Both the position numbers and the translations under genes were made by a program. Shown here piece after piece: positions 1 through 7,062 of a stretch of DNA of 7,087 bases. The notes under the pieces are model-generated. The model saw nothing but the letters and a program-made list of their open reading frames with translations. It searched no databases and was not told the origin of the DNA. This DNA is from Amphritea sp. GTDB lineage: Bacteria > Pseudomonadota > Gammaproteobacteria > Pseudomonadales > Balneatricaceae. The stretch's first letter is position 1, and each line of letters starts with the position of its first letter. The DNA lies in assembly GCA_018067325.1 (NCBI GenBank), contig JAGPUU010000187.1, positions 1 through 7,087 of the forward strand. Direction: 5' to 3'.

Positions 1-752
1 GGGTGACCTATAGCCTTAATGAAGGGATGAGTGCGTTTGCGCAGCTGGATTACAGCTTCGATAAGCGTGCTAATGATCAGAGCAGTGATTCTCAGGATGG
101 CGGCAAGCTGGAAGAGGCGTATCTGGGTCTTAAGTTTGACAATGTTGCCCTGCGCGTTGGTAAGCAGAACTACTCTTCGGATGAGTTCAGTGTTGAAAAA
201 GCGTATGAAACGGTTGTAGAAGACGATATTTTCGATCTGAACGATGATGCCGGTGATGATGTCATTCGTGTTGATGCTCAGTTTGATAGCGTCTTTGTGT
301 CAGTTTCTACTGACCTTAAAGCAGAAGGTAATGGTGATAGCGATGGCACTAAATCCGCTGATCTGTTTGTCTCTACCGAGGTGGGTAATCTGGGGTTGAT
401 GGCTGCGTATCAGAACTATCAAGAAACCGGCTCTGACTCAGTTTCGACCTGGGGTGTAGGTGTGACCTTTGATGCCGGCTTTGCAAAGTTTGGTGCTGAC
501 TATGGGTCTATGGAAGATACTGCAGATGTTTACAACCTAGTTGCCGCCTTCCCGGTTGCAAAGACTACGACGGTTGCTTTAGGTATTCAGAACCGTGATG
601 AGGATGCCGGAGAGAACGTGACTGGCTGGTACGCCAATGCGACTTATAAATTCCCTGAACAGAAAGGCGTCAGCCTTTTCGGTGAGGTAGGTGATAATGA
701 TGCCGATAATACCGATCCGGGCTATCTGGTAGGAATGCGTATCACCTTTTGA
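1..752 (+). CDS. Outer-membrane porin, 3' part (5' end outside window)
   Basis: This is the C-terminal 249 or so residues of a Gram-negative beta-barrel porin, a passive channel for small solutes in the outer membrane. The reading frame is open at the left edge. The GTG at position 3 is an internal Val codon rather than a start, since no signal peptide or first strands are visible. Seen: an EEAYLGLKFDNVALRVGKQ-like stretch (visible residues 37-55), which matches the common porin pattern of A-Y/F-x-G-L-K followed by a G-K/R-Q strand end; alternating polar/hydrophobic strands with Gly and aromatic residues; and a last strand ending YLVGMRITF. The terminal Phe is the usual signal recognised by the BAM assembly complex. 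An acidic cluster lies at about visible residues 73-86, where a loop would be expected. General porins run about 330-400 residues, so perhaps 80-130 are missing. The substrate cannot be told. It is followed by a strong terminator and converges on modF. Confidence 0.85.
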   Translation, partial: VTYSLNEGMSAFAQLDYSFDKRANDQSSDSQDGGKLEEAYLGLKFDNVALRVGKQNYSSDEFSVEKAYETVVEDDIFDLNDDAGDDVIRVDAQFDSVFVSVSTDLKAEGNGDSDGTKSADLFVSTEVGNLGLMAAYQNYQETGSDSVSTWGVGVTFDAGFAKFGADYGSMEDTADVYNLVAAFPVAKTTTVALGIQNRDEDAGENVTGWYANATYKFPEQKGVSLFGEVGDNDADNTDPGYLVGMRITF

Positions 753-843
753 AGCTAGACTACGGTCACAGTGACTGAGTATTATTTGCCTTCCCCCTTC
801 AGGCATCTGATAGCGTTACTTTCCCGTTCATCAACGTAGAAAA

Positions 844-875
844 AAGCCCGGCTGTTATGCCGGGCTTTCTTTTAT
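844..875. terminator. Bidirectional intrinsic terminator between porin and modF
   Basis: A perfect 10-bp stem (AAAGCCCGGC at 844-853, GCCGGGCTTT at 860-869) closes a 6-base loop. It is followed by CTTTT on the + strand and preceded by a run of A (841-846), which gives a U-tract on the - strand. It lies between two convergent genes and can end both the porin transcript and the modF transcript. Confidence 0.9.
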
Positions 876-901
876 CTACTTATCAATAAAGCACAACGCT
901 A

Positions 902-2335
902 TCAGCTATTGTCAGGCTCTCGTTTTTCCAGTGCCAGATAGTTTTCAATTCCTTTGATCTGGTCTTCCGGGTGATGGTTTACATACAGCACCGAGGTTTC
1001 ACTCCCAGCGCAGATTTTTTCAATCAGGGCCAACACCAGTTGTCGGTTCATATCATCCAGACCCAGGCAAGGCTCATCCAGAATCAGCAGAGGAGGGTGT
1101 TTCACCATTGCTCGGGCGATCAGTAGTAGGCGCTGATCTCCATAAGATAACTTGTTGAACGGGGTGTCGGCCCGATCGGACATGCCCAGCAGTGCCAGCC
1201 ATTCATCGGCGATCTTCTTCTGTCGGTCGGTAGCTTTGGTGTACAGGCCGATACTGTCGTAGAAACCGGAAATAATGACATTACGCAGGCCGGTGCCGAC
1301 TTTGTATTCCCACTGCAGGGCGGTGGAAACGTAGCCGATAAATTGTTTTATCTGCCAGATGCTCTCGCCGCTACCACGCTGAAATCCGAACACAAAAATG
1401 TCGTTAACGTAACACTGCGGATGGTCACCGGTGATCAGCGATAGCAGGCCGGTTTTACCGCTACCGTTGGGGCCGCTCAACTGCCAGTGTTGGTTGCGCT
1501 CGATGGTCCAGTCAAGTGAATCGATTATTCGGTGGCCATCATAGGTGATGTTGACGCTGTTCAACTTTACCAGCGGCTGAGTCGGGTCAAGCTTAGGAAT
1601 TGCCGTTTCCGGATCTGCTGCCGGTACCGCAAGGTCAGTAGTTTTCAGATGCAGTAGCTGATAAAGCTCGTTGTATGCTTTGGTGTCATTTCGGTCGATC
1701 CGGTGCTGCAGACGACCATTATCCACATAGGCGATATGGGTGATAAAGTCGGGGAACTCGTCGAAGCGGTTCAACACCATCACCATAGGTACCATCTCGA
1801 CTAGCGTTGCCAGGTACGCTTGTAACATCTCCAGCGTGTGGGCATCCAGTCCGTCAAAGGGTTCGTCCAGTACCAGCAGGTCAGGCTCGCTGGCCAGCGC
1901 ACGGATTAACATTACCTTGCGTGATTCGCCGGTGGACAGTTTACGAAACGCCCGGTTGACCAGTGCTTGCAGTTGAAACTTCTCAACCAGTTCATCGATC
2001 AGTTGCTGGTTGCTATCACCGGGATTTAGGATCTCATGTACCGGGGTACCTTCGGCGATAACATCCATGATATCGGCGTCATCTTTTTTCAGTTCGGCCT
2101 CGATCAGTTCCGCCTGAGCTTCAAAAGAGACCAGACCGACTTTCGCAGGTATTCCGTCGATGCTGCCGGACAGGTTTTCGCCGGCGCTGGCTAATACTGC
2201 CGCCAGTGCGGATTTACCCGAACCGTTGGCGCCGGTGACGACCCAGTGCTGGCTATCATCCAGCTGCCAGTTGACCTCTTCTAATTGAAAGCGGTCGTCA
2301 AAGTTTACGGTCAGATTGTCCAGGCGAATGTTCAT
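902..2335 (-). CDS. modF: ModF-type tandem ABC ATPase (molybdate-associated)
   Basis: A cytoplasmic protein of 477 residues with two ABC ATPase domains and no membrane segment, close in length and motif order to E. coli ModF (about 490). Domain 1: Walker A GANGSGKS (35-42), signature LSTGE (133-137), Walker B LLVLDEP (153-159), then LNRFDEFPDF, a stretch typical of ModF. Domain 2: Walker A GPNGSGKT (288-295), signature LSYGD (396-400), Walker B LLILDEP (416-422), H-loop VNHHPED (about 452-458). The H-loop His of domain 1 is replaced by Asn189. In E. coli modF lies with modE beside modABC and its exact role is unsettled; here no mod gene is adjacent. I chose the ATG at 2335. A TTG five codons upstream (2350) would add SLIL before it but is a rarer start. 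Neither has a strong Shine-Dalgarno. Other tandem-ABC families (Uup, EttA) fit less well because they lack the LNRFDE and RGSGE-IW-IK segments. Confidence 0.88.
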   Translation of the reverse strand: MNIRLDNLTVNFDDRFQLEEVNWQLDDSQHWVVTGANGSGKSALAAVLASAGENLSGSIDGIPAKVGLVSFEAQAELIEAELKKDDADIMDVIAEGTPVHEILNPGDSNQQLIDELVEKFQLQALVNRAFRKLSTGESRKVMLIRALASEPDLLVLDEPFDGLDAHTLEMLQAYLATLVEMVPMVMVLNRFDEFPDFITHIAYVDNGRLQHRIDRNDTKAYNELYQLLHLKTTDLAVPAADPETAIPKLDPTQPLVKLNSVNITYDGHRIIDSLDWTIERNQHWQLSGPNGSGKTGLLSLITGDHPQCYVNDIFVFGFQRGSGESIWQIKQFIGYVSTALQWEYKVGTGLRNVIISGFYDSIGLYTKATDRQKKIADEWLALLGMSDRADTPFNKLSYGDQRLLLIARAMVKHPPLLILDEPCLGLDDMNRQLVLALIEKICAGSETSVLYVNHHPEDQIKGIENYLALEKREPDNS

Positions 2336-2398
2336 AAGTATTAAACTCAATTGTTAGCTATCCGATGGCAGCTTGAAGTAGGTGATGTCAAAACACTG

Positions 2399-2450
2399 AT
2401 AAAAGAATTGATGGATAAAAATATATTTGAGCGGTTATCAGTTCTTTTAT
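2399..2450. repeat. 14-bp near-perfect inverted repeat upstream of modF
   Basis: The left arm ATAAAAGAATTGAT (2399-2412) and right arm ATCAGTTCTTTTAT (2437-2450) are complementary at 13 of 14 positions; the remaining pair is T-G, which can still wobble in + strand RNA. A 24-base AT-rich spacer separates them. It lies 64-115 bases upstream of the modF ATG. It could be an operator region or a cruciform/hairpin-forming element; no regulator is identified. Confidence 0.55.
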
Positions 2451-2455
2451 AAATG

Positions 2456-2478
2456 CTTTTCAAAACAGGTTTGAAAAG
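2456..2478. repeat. Perfect 9-bp inverted repeat between ilvC terminator and modF
   Basis: The arms CTTTTCAAA (2456-2464) and TTTGAAAAG (2470-2478) are perfectly complementary across the 5-base spacer ACAGG. On the - strand this palindrome follows directly after the ilvC terminator, in the expected upstream region of modF. It lacks a following T-run on the - strand, so it is a poor terminator and looks more like a dimeric-regulator site. No regulator can be named. Confidence 0.5.
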
Positions 2479-2481
2479 GCT

Positions 2482-2512
2482 AAAAAAAAGGCCAGGCGAT
2501 TAAGCCCGGCCT
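2482..2512 (-). terminator. ilvC intrinsic terminator
   Basis: Read on the - strand, AGGCCGGGC (2512-2504) pairs with GCCTGGCCT (2497-2489) as a 9-bp GC-rich stem with one G-U pair and a 6-base loop. It is followed by about 8 T (complement of the A-run 2482-2489). It starts 25 bases past the ilvC stop codon. It separates ilvC from modF, which makes modF an independent unit or one reached only by read-through. Confidence 0.9.
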
Positions 2513-2536
2513 CTTTTTAAGAAGGACGTATCAAAA

Positions 2537-4012
2537 TCAAACGATCTTCTTCATGTCAGCCATGTGGCCACGCAGGGTAGTACCGATCGCTTCAACCGGG
2601 TGAGCGCGCAGTGCAGCGTTCACTTCGATCAGGCGAGCGTTGTCTACGCCAGTGTCTTCCAGGTCCAGACCTTTACCGATAACGTCGGTCTTGATGTCCT
2701 TCATGAAGTCAGCCAGTAGCGGCAGGCACGCATGGTTGTACAGGTAGCAACCGTATTCAGCAGTATCGGAGATAGTCGCGTTCATCTCGTACAGCTTCTT
2801 ACGTGCGATAGTGTTAGCGATCAGTGGCGTTTCATGCAGAGACTCGTAGTATGCAGAATCAGCGATGATGCCAGCAGCAGTCATAGTTTCGAATGCCAGT
2901 TCAACACCCGCTTTAACCATAGCAACCATCAGGATGCCGTTATCGAAGTATTCCTGCTCGGAGATTTCAACATCGCCAGCTGGAGTCTTTTCAAAGGCTG
3001 TTTCAGCCGTTTCTGCACGCCAGCCCAGTAGGTTCACGTCATCGTTAGCCCAGTCAGCCATCATAGTGCGAGAGAAAGTACCATTGATGATGTCGTCCTG
3101 GTGCTTGTTGTACAGCGGACGCATGATCAGTTTCAGCTCTTCAGACAGATCAAATGCCTTGATCTTAGCTGGGTTAGACAGACGGTCCAGCATGTTGGTT
3201 ACGCCGCCATATTTAAGCGCTTCAGTAACAGTTTCCCAACCGAACTGGATCAGCTTAGATGCGTAGCCTGCGTCGATACCTTCTTCAACCATCTTGTCAA
3301 AGCACAACAGAGAACCAGTTTGCAGCATGCCGCATAGGATAGTCTGCTCGCCCATCAGGTCAGATTTAACTTCAGCGATGAAAGAGGACATCAGAACGCC
3401 CGCTTTGTGACCGCCGGTACCAACAGCATATGCCTTAGCCAGTGCCAGACCTTCGCCCTGAGGATCGTTGTCTTCGTGAACAGCGATCAGGGTAGGAACA
3501 CCAAAGCCACGAACGTATTCGTTACGTACTTCAGAACCTGGGCACTTAGGTGCAACCATGATAACGGTCAGGTCTTCACGGATCTTCATACCTTCTTCAA
3601 CGATGTTGAAACCGTGAGAGTAAGACAGGCAAGCGCCTTGCTTCATCAGCGGCATAACAGCGGTAACAACAGGGGTGTGTTGCTTATCAGGTGTCAGGTT
3701 CAGTACTACATCAGCAGTAGGGATCAGTTCTTCGTAAGTACCAACAACGAAACCGTTTTCGGTAGCGCTCTTCCAGGACTGACGCTTTTCAGCGATTGCC
3801 GCTGCACGCAGTGTGTAAGAAACATCACAACCGCTGTCACGCAGGTTCATACCTTGTGCCAGGCCCTGTGCGCCACAACCGATAACAACGATCTTCTTGC
3901 CTTTCAGCGCTTCAACGCCGTCTGGAAACTCAGAAATGTCCATGAAGCGGCATTTAGCCAGTTGCTCAAGCTGCTCACGCAGCGGCAGGGTGTTGAAGTA
4001 ATTATTAGGCAT
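2537..4012 (-). CDS. ilvC: Ketol-acid reductoisomerase (class II, NADP+)
   Basis: This enzyme isomerises and reduces acetolactate or acetohydroxybutyrate with NADPH and Mg2+, the second common step of valine, leucine and isoleucine synthesis. It is a 491-residue long form like E. coli IlvC, not the roughly 330-residue class I form. Seen: Rossmann motif IGCGAQG (44-50); NADPH-selecting residues R69, R77 and S79 (R68, R76, S78 in E. coli); active-site H133 in YSHGFN; K156 in APKCPG; metal ligands D218 and E222 in SDLMGE; and a duplicated C-terminal knotted region with a second Glu-rich motif ([10 protein letters not shown]). The ATG at 4012 gives MPNNYFNTL, aligned with MANYFNTL of E. coli plus one residue. 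A GGAA at 4025-4022 lies 9 bases upstream. It is monocistronic here: neither ilvY (the divergent regulator in E. coli) nor ilvI/ilvH is adjacent. All key residues are present, so it should be active. Confidence 0.97.
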   Translation of the reverse strand: MPNNYFNTLPLREQLEQLAKCRFMDISEFPDGVEALKGKKIVVIGCGAQGLAQGMNLRDSGCDVSYTLRAAAIAEKRQSWKSATENGFVVGTYEELIPTADVVLNLTPDKQHTPVVTAVMPLMKQGACLSYSHGFNIVEEGMKIREDLTVIMVAPKCPGSEVRNEYVRGFGVPTLIAVHEDNDPQGEGLALAKAYAVGTGGHKAGVLMSSFIAEVKSDLMGEQTILCGMLQTGSLLCFDKMVEEGIDAGYASKLIQFGWETVTEALKYGGVTNMLDRLSNPAKIKAFDLSEELKLIMRPLYNKHQDDIINGTFSRTMMADWANDDVNLLGWRAETAETAFEKTPAGDVEISEQEYFDNGILMVAMVKAGVELAFETMTAAGIIADSAYYESLHETPLIANTIARKKLYEMNATISDTAEYGCYLYNHACLPLLADFMKDIKTDVIGKGLDLEDTGVDNARLIEVNAALRAHPVEAIGTTLRGHMADMKKIV

Positions 4013-4078
4013 ATCTGATAGTTCCGTTTAATTGAGTTCTCGCCCTGTTGGCGGAAACTGAAAAATTCTATTTTTACC

Positions 4079-4102
4079 TTACAGATGGAGTGCAGTCTGT
4101 AA
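4079..4102. promoter_or_regulatory. Perfect palindrome TTACAGA-N10-TCTGTAA in ilvC leader
   Basis: Seven-base arms (4079-4085 and 4096-4102) are perfectly complementary around a 10-base spacer. The site lies 67-90 bases upstream of the ilvC start. Its total span of 24 bp suits a dimeric helix-turn-helix regulator. It also contains a T-N11-A type arrangement as in LysR-family sites, the family of the E. coli ilvC activator IlvY. In RNA from the proposed promoter it would form a hairpin in the leader instead. Whether it is an operator or an RNA element cannot be decided here. Confidence 0.45.
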
Positions 4103-4124
4103 CGCTCAAATTCAGCAGGCCAAT

Positions 4125-4130
4125 ATTATA
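4125..4130 (-). promoter_or_regulatory. Candidate ilvC -10 box (TATAAT)
   Basis: The - strand reads TATATATAATATTGG, with a consensus TATAAT at 4130-4125. At the usual spacing the -35 position (about 4148-4153) reads AGCTAT, far from TTGACA, so the promoter would be weak or activator-dependent, as in E. coli ilvC. It implies a leader of about 105 bases. The region is AT-rich, so a chance match is possible. Confidence 0.35.
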
Positions 4131-4164
4131 TATAGAGAGCCATATAGATAGCTATACAGATCGG
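4129..4164. repeat. Three 12-bp imperfect tandem repeats upstream of ilvC
   Basis: TATATAGAGAGC (4129-4140), CATATAGATAGC (4141-4152) and TATACAGATCGG (4153-4164) follow one another without gaps. Units 1 and 2 agree at 10 of 12 positions, and units 2 and 3 at 8 of 12. They sit over and just upstream of the candidate ilvC -10 box. Near one helical turn apart, they could be tandem binding sites, or simply low-complexity AT sequence. Confidence 0.35.
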
Positions 4165-4382
4165 GCCACTGAAATTTAATAACAGTACTCTATAGATTTT
4201 ATGTTCTTGCGTATATTGATATATATTCACTGCTGTATTGCGTATTTTGCAACGTTAGGCGAAATTCCGTTTTGAATAGGTTTCTGCCGTAATTAGGCAA
4301 TTTCAATGCGCGGCCTGTTATCCATTTATCAATTATCCCGCTATCATAGTTACCCTTTCCCCCTTTAAGACACCTGGAATAT

Positions 4383-4387
4383 GAGGT
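4383..4387 (+). promoter_or_regulatory. folD ribosome binding site (GAGGT)
   Basis: GAGGT lies with its GAGG 6 bases before the ATG at 4393. It decides between that start and the in-frame ATG at 4381, which overlaps the site itself and has only a weak CTGGA upstream. Confidence 0.75.
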
Positions 4388-4392
4388 TAACA

Positions 4393-5220
4393 ATGTCGGC
4401 ACTGATTCTTGACGGTAAAACCCTGGCGAAACAACGTGAGCAGATGTTGAAGCAGCGTGTGGATAAGCTAGAGCTAAAGCCTGTGCTGGCAACTATTCTG
4501 GTGGGTGATGACCCTGCTTCAGCGACCTATGTGCAGATGAAAGTGAATGCCTGTGGTCGGGTGGGTATGGGGTCCCGTAGCGTAACGCTTCCAGAAACGA
4601 CCAGCACCGAAGAGCTGCTAGCGACAATTTCTGAGTTGAATAATGATCCACAGGTTTGCGGTATTCTATTACAGCACCCCGTGCCTGCGCAGATTGACGA
4701 GCGGGCTTGCTTCGATGCGATCTCAATCAAAAAAGATGTTGATGGGGTAACGACTCAGGGGTTCGGGCGCATGGCGATGGGGGAACAGGCATTTGGTTCG
4801 GCGACGCCAGCAGGGATTATGACACTGCTGGATCACTATGGTATCGAACTGGCAGGTAAGCATGCGGTGGTGGTTGGCCGTAGTCCTATCTTAGGTAAGC
4901 CGATGGCTGCGATGCTACTCAACGCTAATTGCACAGTGACCGTTTGTCATTCCCGTACTGTGGATCTGGCTGAGCAAGTTAATCGGGCTGATATAGTGGT
5001 CGGTGCTGTGGGTAAGCCAGAGCTGATTCGGGCTGACTGGATTAAAGATGATGTTGTAGTGGTGGATGCCGGATACCATCCGGGCGGTCTGGGTGATATT
5101 GAAAAAGATAGTCTGGCATCTAGGGTCGCCGCTATGACCCCGGTACCGGGTGGCGTGGGGCCGATGACCATCAATGCCCTGATCAGCCAGACTCTGGAAG
5201 CGGCGGAGCTGTTCGCGTAA
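4393..5220 (+). CDS. folD: FolD-family methylene-THF dehydrogenase/cyclohydrolase, atypical
   Basis: A cytosolic bifunctional enzyme that oxidises 5,10-methylene-tetrahydrofolate to methenyl-THF with NADP+ and hydrolyses it to 10-formyl-THF. It has 275 residues (E. coli FolD 288). Seen: Y46-x3-K50 (E. coli Y50/K54, the cyclohydrolase Lys), Q94 in GILLQHPVP (Q98), D117 in KKDVDG (D121), Rossmann motif [13 protein letters not shown] (159-171), NADP-site CHSRT (185-189) and C-terminal [11 protein letters not shown] (249-259). Odd: QHPVP replaces the usual QLPLP; SATPAGI (136-142) replaces PCTP(R/K)G, losing the conserved Cys and the basic residue; and [14 protein letters not shown] replaces the usual VDVGIN segment. 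The catalytic residues are kept, so activity is likely but substrate or cofactor preference may differ. It may be a second, C1-catabolic FolD copy rather than the housekeeping one. ATG 4393 is chosen over 4381 because GAGGT precedes it and SALILDGK aligns with the normal N-terminus. It is a single gene, divergent from ilvC. Confidence 0.9.
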   Translation: MSALILDGKTLAKQREQMLKQRVDKLELKPVLATILVGDDPASATYVQMKVNACGRVGMGSRSVTLPETTSTEELLATISELNNDPQVCGILLQHPVPAQIDERACFDAISIKKDVDGVTTQGFGRMAMGEQAFGSATPAGIMTLLDHYGIELAGKHAVVVGRSPILGKPMAAMLLNANCTVTVCHSRTVDLAEQVNRADIVVGAVGKPELIRADWIKDDVVVVDAGYHPGGLGDIEKDSLASRVAAMTPVPGGVGPMTINALISQTLEAAELFA

Positions 5221-5230
5221 CGACAGTAGT

Positions 5231-5273
5231 GACCGCGCTTGGTGAGCTTAACTATGCAACGCGGTCTATTATA
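5231..5273 (+). terminator. Probable folD terminator hairpin
   Basis: GACCGCG (5231-5237) pairs perfectly with CGCGGTC (5260-5266), and an inner TTG/CAA extends the stem past a bulged C. The following TATTATA is only a weak U-tract. It lies 10 bases after the folD stop codon and just before the stop codon of the convergent cyclase gene. Termination is plausible for folD and less so for the - strand gene. Confidence 0.45.
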
Positions 5274-7062
5274 CGGTTAGGGCTTCGTTGCTTGGTGTGT
5301 GATCGGTAACCACACAGTTCTTGCCTTTCTGTTTAGCCCTGTAAAGGGCTTTATCAGCCTGCAGGATAAGATCCGTATCGGGAATTTCCTGACTAAGTTC
5401 CGAAACCCCAAAACTGGATGACAGTGGCTGATTGTCGATGCTTATTAATCTAAGTTCGGTGATCCGCTGACGAATGCGATCAGCCAGTACAGCAGCCTCC
5501 CGCATATTTGTAGCGGGCAGGATCAGGACAAATTCTTCTCCGCCATAGCGACCACAATAGTCAGTCTCTCTCAGGCAGGCTTTGAGAATTTCAGCGATAT
5601 TAATAATCACCCCATCACCGGCCAGGTGGCCAAAGCGATCATTAACCTGTTTGAAGTCATCTATATCCAGCATGATGACTGACAAGGGTTGATTATATCG
5701 CACCGCAATACTTTGCTGCTGGCTAAGCCGATCGATAGCAGCATTGTGGGTCATCAGGCCGGTCATACTGTCTTGCAGACTGAGCTTCTCTAAGCGGATA
5801 TTATTTTCTTCCAGCTCATGTGTGCGGGCCTGAACTAACTGTTCAAGCGCCAGATTTTGCTGCTTCAACAATTGATCTTTCAGTTCTCGAATTTTTACTT
5901 TATGGGCTTGTTTGAGTATGGCGCGATCAAGCAGTGCGTAGCCAAGCAGTATGACTTCGATAACCGAACCTATCTGAATTGAATACAGTGTCAGAAATGA
6001 TTGTGGAACCAGGCCAAAGTAGAGTAATCCCGCAACAAAAATACCGCATAGAAATATGATCCAGGCCATCAGAAAATAGCGGGCAGGGCGATAACCACTG
6101 CGCCAGGATGATATTGCTAAAAACAGCACAACCGGGGGCAAGCTAAGGCCGGCCAGTGTTGATAACTTAACCCCCAGTGAATAATTTCCAAACAGGCTCA
6201 TCCCAATACCCAGGCTATCCATGCAGATCAGGAAGACGACGATAGTGATCAGCTGAACGCTGTGTCGTTGCCAGATCTGCAGGAATCCCGCGGCAAACAG
6301 ATAGCCCCCGATACCGACAAAACCAACAGATGCGGCTGTCAGGCGGCCTGAATATTCTGGTGCTTCAGGCCAGAGGTATTGGTAGCTCAGGCCGTTCAGG
6401 CTTAGCTGAAAGATAATGTAAGTCAGCAGGTATAGTGCATAAGTAAGAAACAGCGTGTCTCTGAGTTTGAGATAGAAAGCGGCTGCGACCATCATCAGCA
6501 GAATCATTACCCCATAGTAACTGCCCAGCAGCAGGTTGCTGCTATCCAGGTAGTCTATAAATGCGCTGTAGCTCCAGAGGCTGAGAGATATCTGAACGCT
6601 ACCTTCGGAGTCTATGCGCAGATAGTAAGTCTGGGTTTCTCCCGGGTGCTGGGGGAGTTCAAACAGGAAGTTCCGGAATTGATATTCGCGTTCAATAAAG
6701 GGAGCCGATTCGCCGGCGCTTGTCCGGATGTAATTACCATCGGGCTGGGGCAGGTACAGCTCGATATTATCAATACGAGGGTTTTCAAATTCGAGTAGGA
6801 GGGGAGGTGTCCCTTCTGCCTGATGAAGTGTGAATTTTATCCAGTAGGGAGTCGAGGTAAAGCCTATATTGCTGCCGGTTTCTGAAATCGGCAAGAAAGG
6901 AACTTTTGAATCGGAAGCAATAACATCGGTAATCTGAATATTCCGGCCAGCATCCGCGGCTAGCTCCAATACGGAGGTAATTGAAAGCTTTTCATGGGGT
7001 TGGTCGTAGACAATTGTATTCGCAGTAGTTGCCGGGCTAAGGGTGATTAGCAGCAATATCAT
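5269..7062 (-). CDS. 7TMR-DISM membrane diguanylate cyclase (GGEEF)
   Basis: An inner-membrane protein predicted to make cyclic di-GMP from two GTP. Order (597-residue numbering): signal peptide-like segment (1-14, cleavage near ATTA-N); periplasmic 7TMR-DISMED2-type beta domain (about 20-165, with YWIKFTL and YYLRIDSEG); seven hydrophobic helices (about 177-377, 7TMR-DISM_7TM); coiled coil (about 383-428); GGDEF domain (about 429-590). Cyclase residues: D466 in MLDIDDF, N474, D483, and the GGEEF signature at 507-511 with catalytic E509. The inhibitory I-site RETD (498-501) is exactly five residues before GGEEF, so product inhibition is expected. The usual DxLTGLxNR is here DSMTGLMTHN (431-440). 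No EAL domain. The periplasmic domain probably binds an unknown carbohydrate-like ligand. ATG 7062 is the first visible start, but it has no Shine-Dalgarno and no basic n-region. The frame stays open to the edge (upstream codons read LQFVFLKL), so the gene may begin outside the window. Confidence 0.9.
   Translation of the reverse strand: MILLLITLSPATTANTIVYDQPHEKLSITSVLELAADAGRNIQITDVIASDSKVPFLPISETGSNIGFTSTPYWIKFTLHQAEGTPPLLLEFENPRIDNIELYLPQPDGNYIRTSAGESAPFIEREYQFRNFLFELPQHPGETQTYYLRIDSEGSVQISLSLWSYSAFIDYLDSSNLLLGSYYGVMILLMMVAAAFYLKLRDTLFLTYALYLLTYIIFQLSLNGLSYQYLWPEAPEYSGRLTAASVGFVGIGGYLFAAGFLQIWQRHSVQLITIVVFLICMDSLGIGMSLFGNYSLGVKLSTLAGLSLPPVVLFLAISSWRSGYRPARYFLMAWIIFLCGIFVAGLLYFGLVPQSFLTLYSIQIGSVIEVILLGYALLDRAILKQAHKVKIRELKDQLLKQQNLALEQLVQARTHELEENNIRLEKLSLQDSMTGLMTHNAAIDRLSQQQSIAVRYNQPLSVIMLDIDDFKQVNDRFGHLAGDGVIINIAEILKACLRETDYCGRYGGEEFVLILPATNMREAAVLADRIRQRITELRLISIDNQPLSSSFGVSELSQEIPDTDLILQADKALYRAKQKGKNCVVTDHTPSNEALTV

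Larger units (their letters stand above)
4013..4392. other. Divergent ilvC-folD intergenic region (380 bases)
   Basis: This AT-rich spacer carries the control regions of both divergent genes and no credible coding sequence. The ilvC side holds the ilvC RBS, an A/T hairpin AAAAAT-TCT-ATTTTT (4061-4075), the 24-bp palindrome at 4079-4102, a -10-like TATAAT and three 12-bp near-repeats, listed separately. The folD side holds an AT-rich stretch (4196-4230) and a short quasi-palindrome TGCCGTAATTAGGCA (4285-4299). I could not pick a convincing -35/-10 pair for folD. An open frame of 97 codons on - here overlaps the folD start and has no homology I recognise. Confidence 0.6.

Noticed and set aside
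765..775. Palindrome GTCAC-A-GTGAC after the porin stop codon
   Set aside because: Only 5-bp arms, located downstream of the gene and before a clear terminator; likely chance.
2336..2350. TTG start five codons upstream for modF
   Set aside because: The ATG at 2335 is a commoner start and matches where the first ABC strand begins; the extra SLIL residues have no support.
3407..4018. Open frame of 203 codons antisense to ilvC
   Set aside because: It mirrors the strongly conserved ilvC frame, shows no recognisable domain and has no independent RBS or promoter; a coding shadow.
4012..4120. Leader-peptide attenuator for ilvC
   Set aside because: No short frame rich in Ile, Val or Leu codons followed by alternative terminator hairpins is visible in the leader.
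4121..4160. TATATA-like half-sites resembling ModE operators
   Set aside because: They lie upstream of ilvC rather than modF, lack the flanking CG-containing ends of ModE sites, and are expected by chance in such AT-rich DNA.
4253..4304. Loose repeat TTAGGC(G)AA(A)TTC upstream of folD
   Set aside because: Two imperfect copies with indels in AT-rich DNA; too weak to call a regulatory repeat.
4199..4492. Open frame of 97 codons on - between ilvC and folD
   Set aside because: It overlaps the folD start, has low-complexity unlike-protein composition and no RBS; not supported as a gene.
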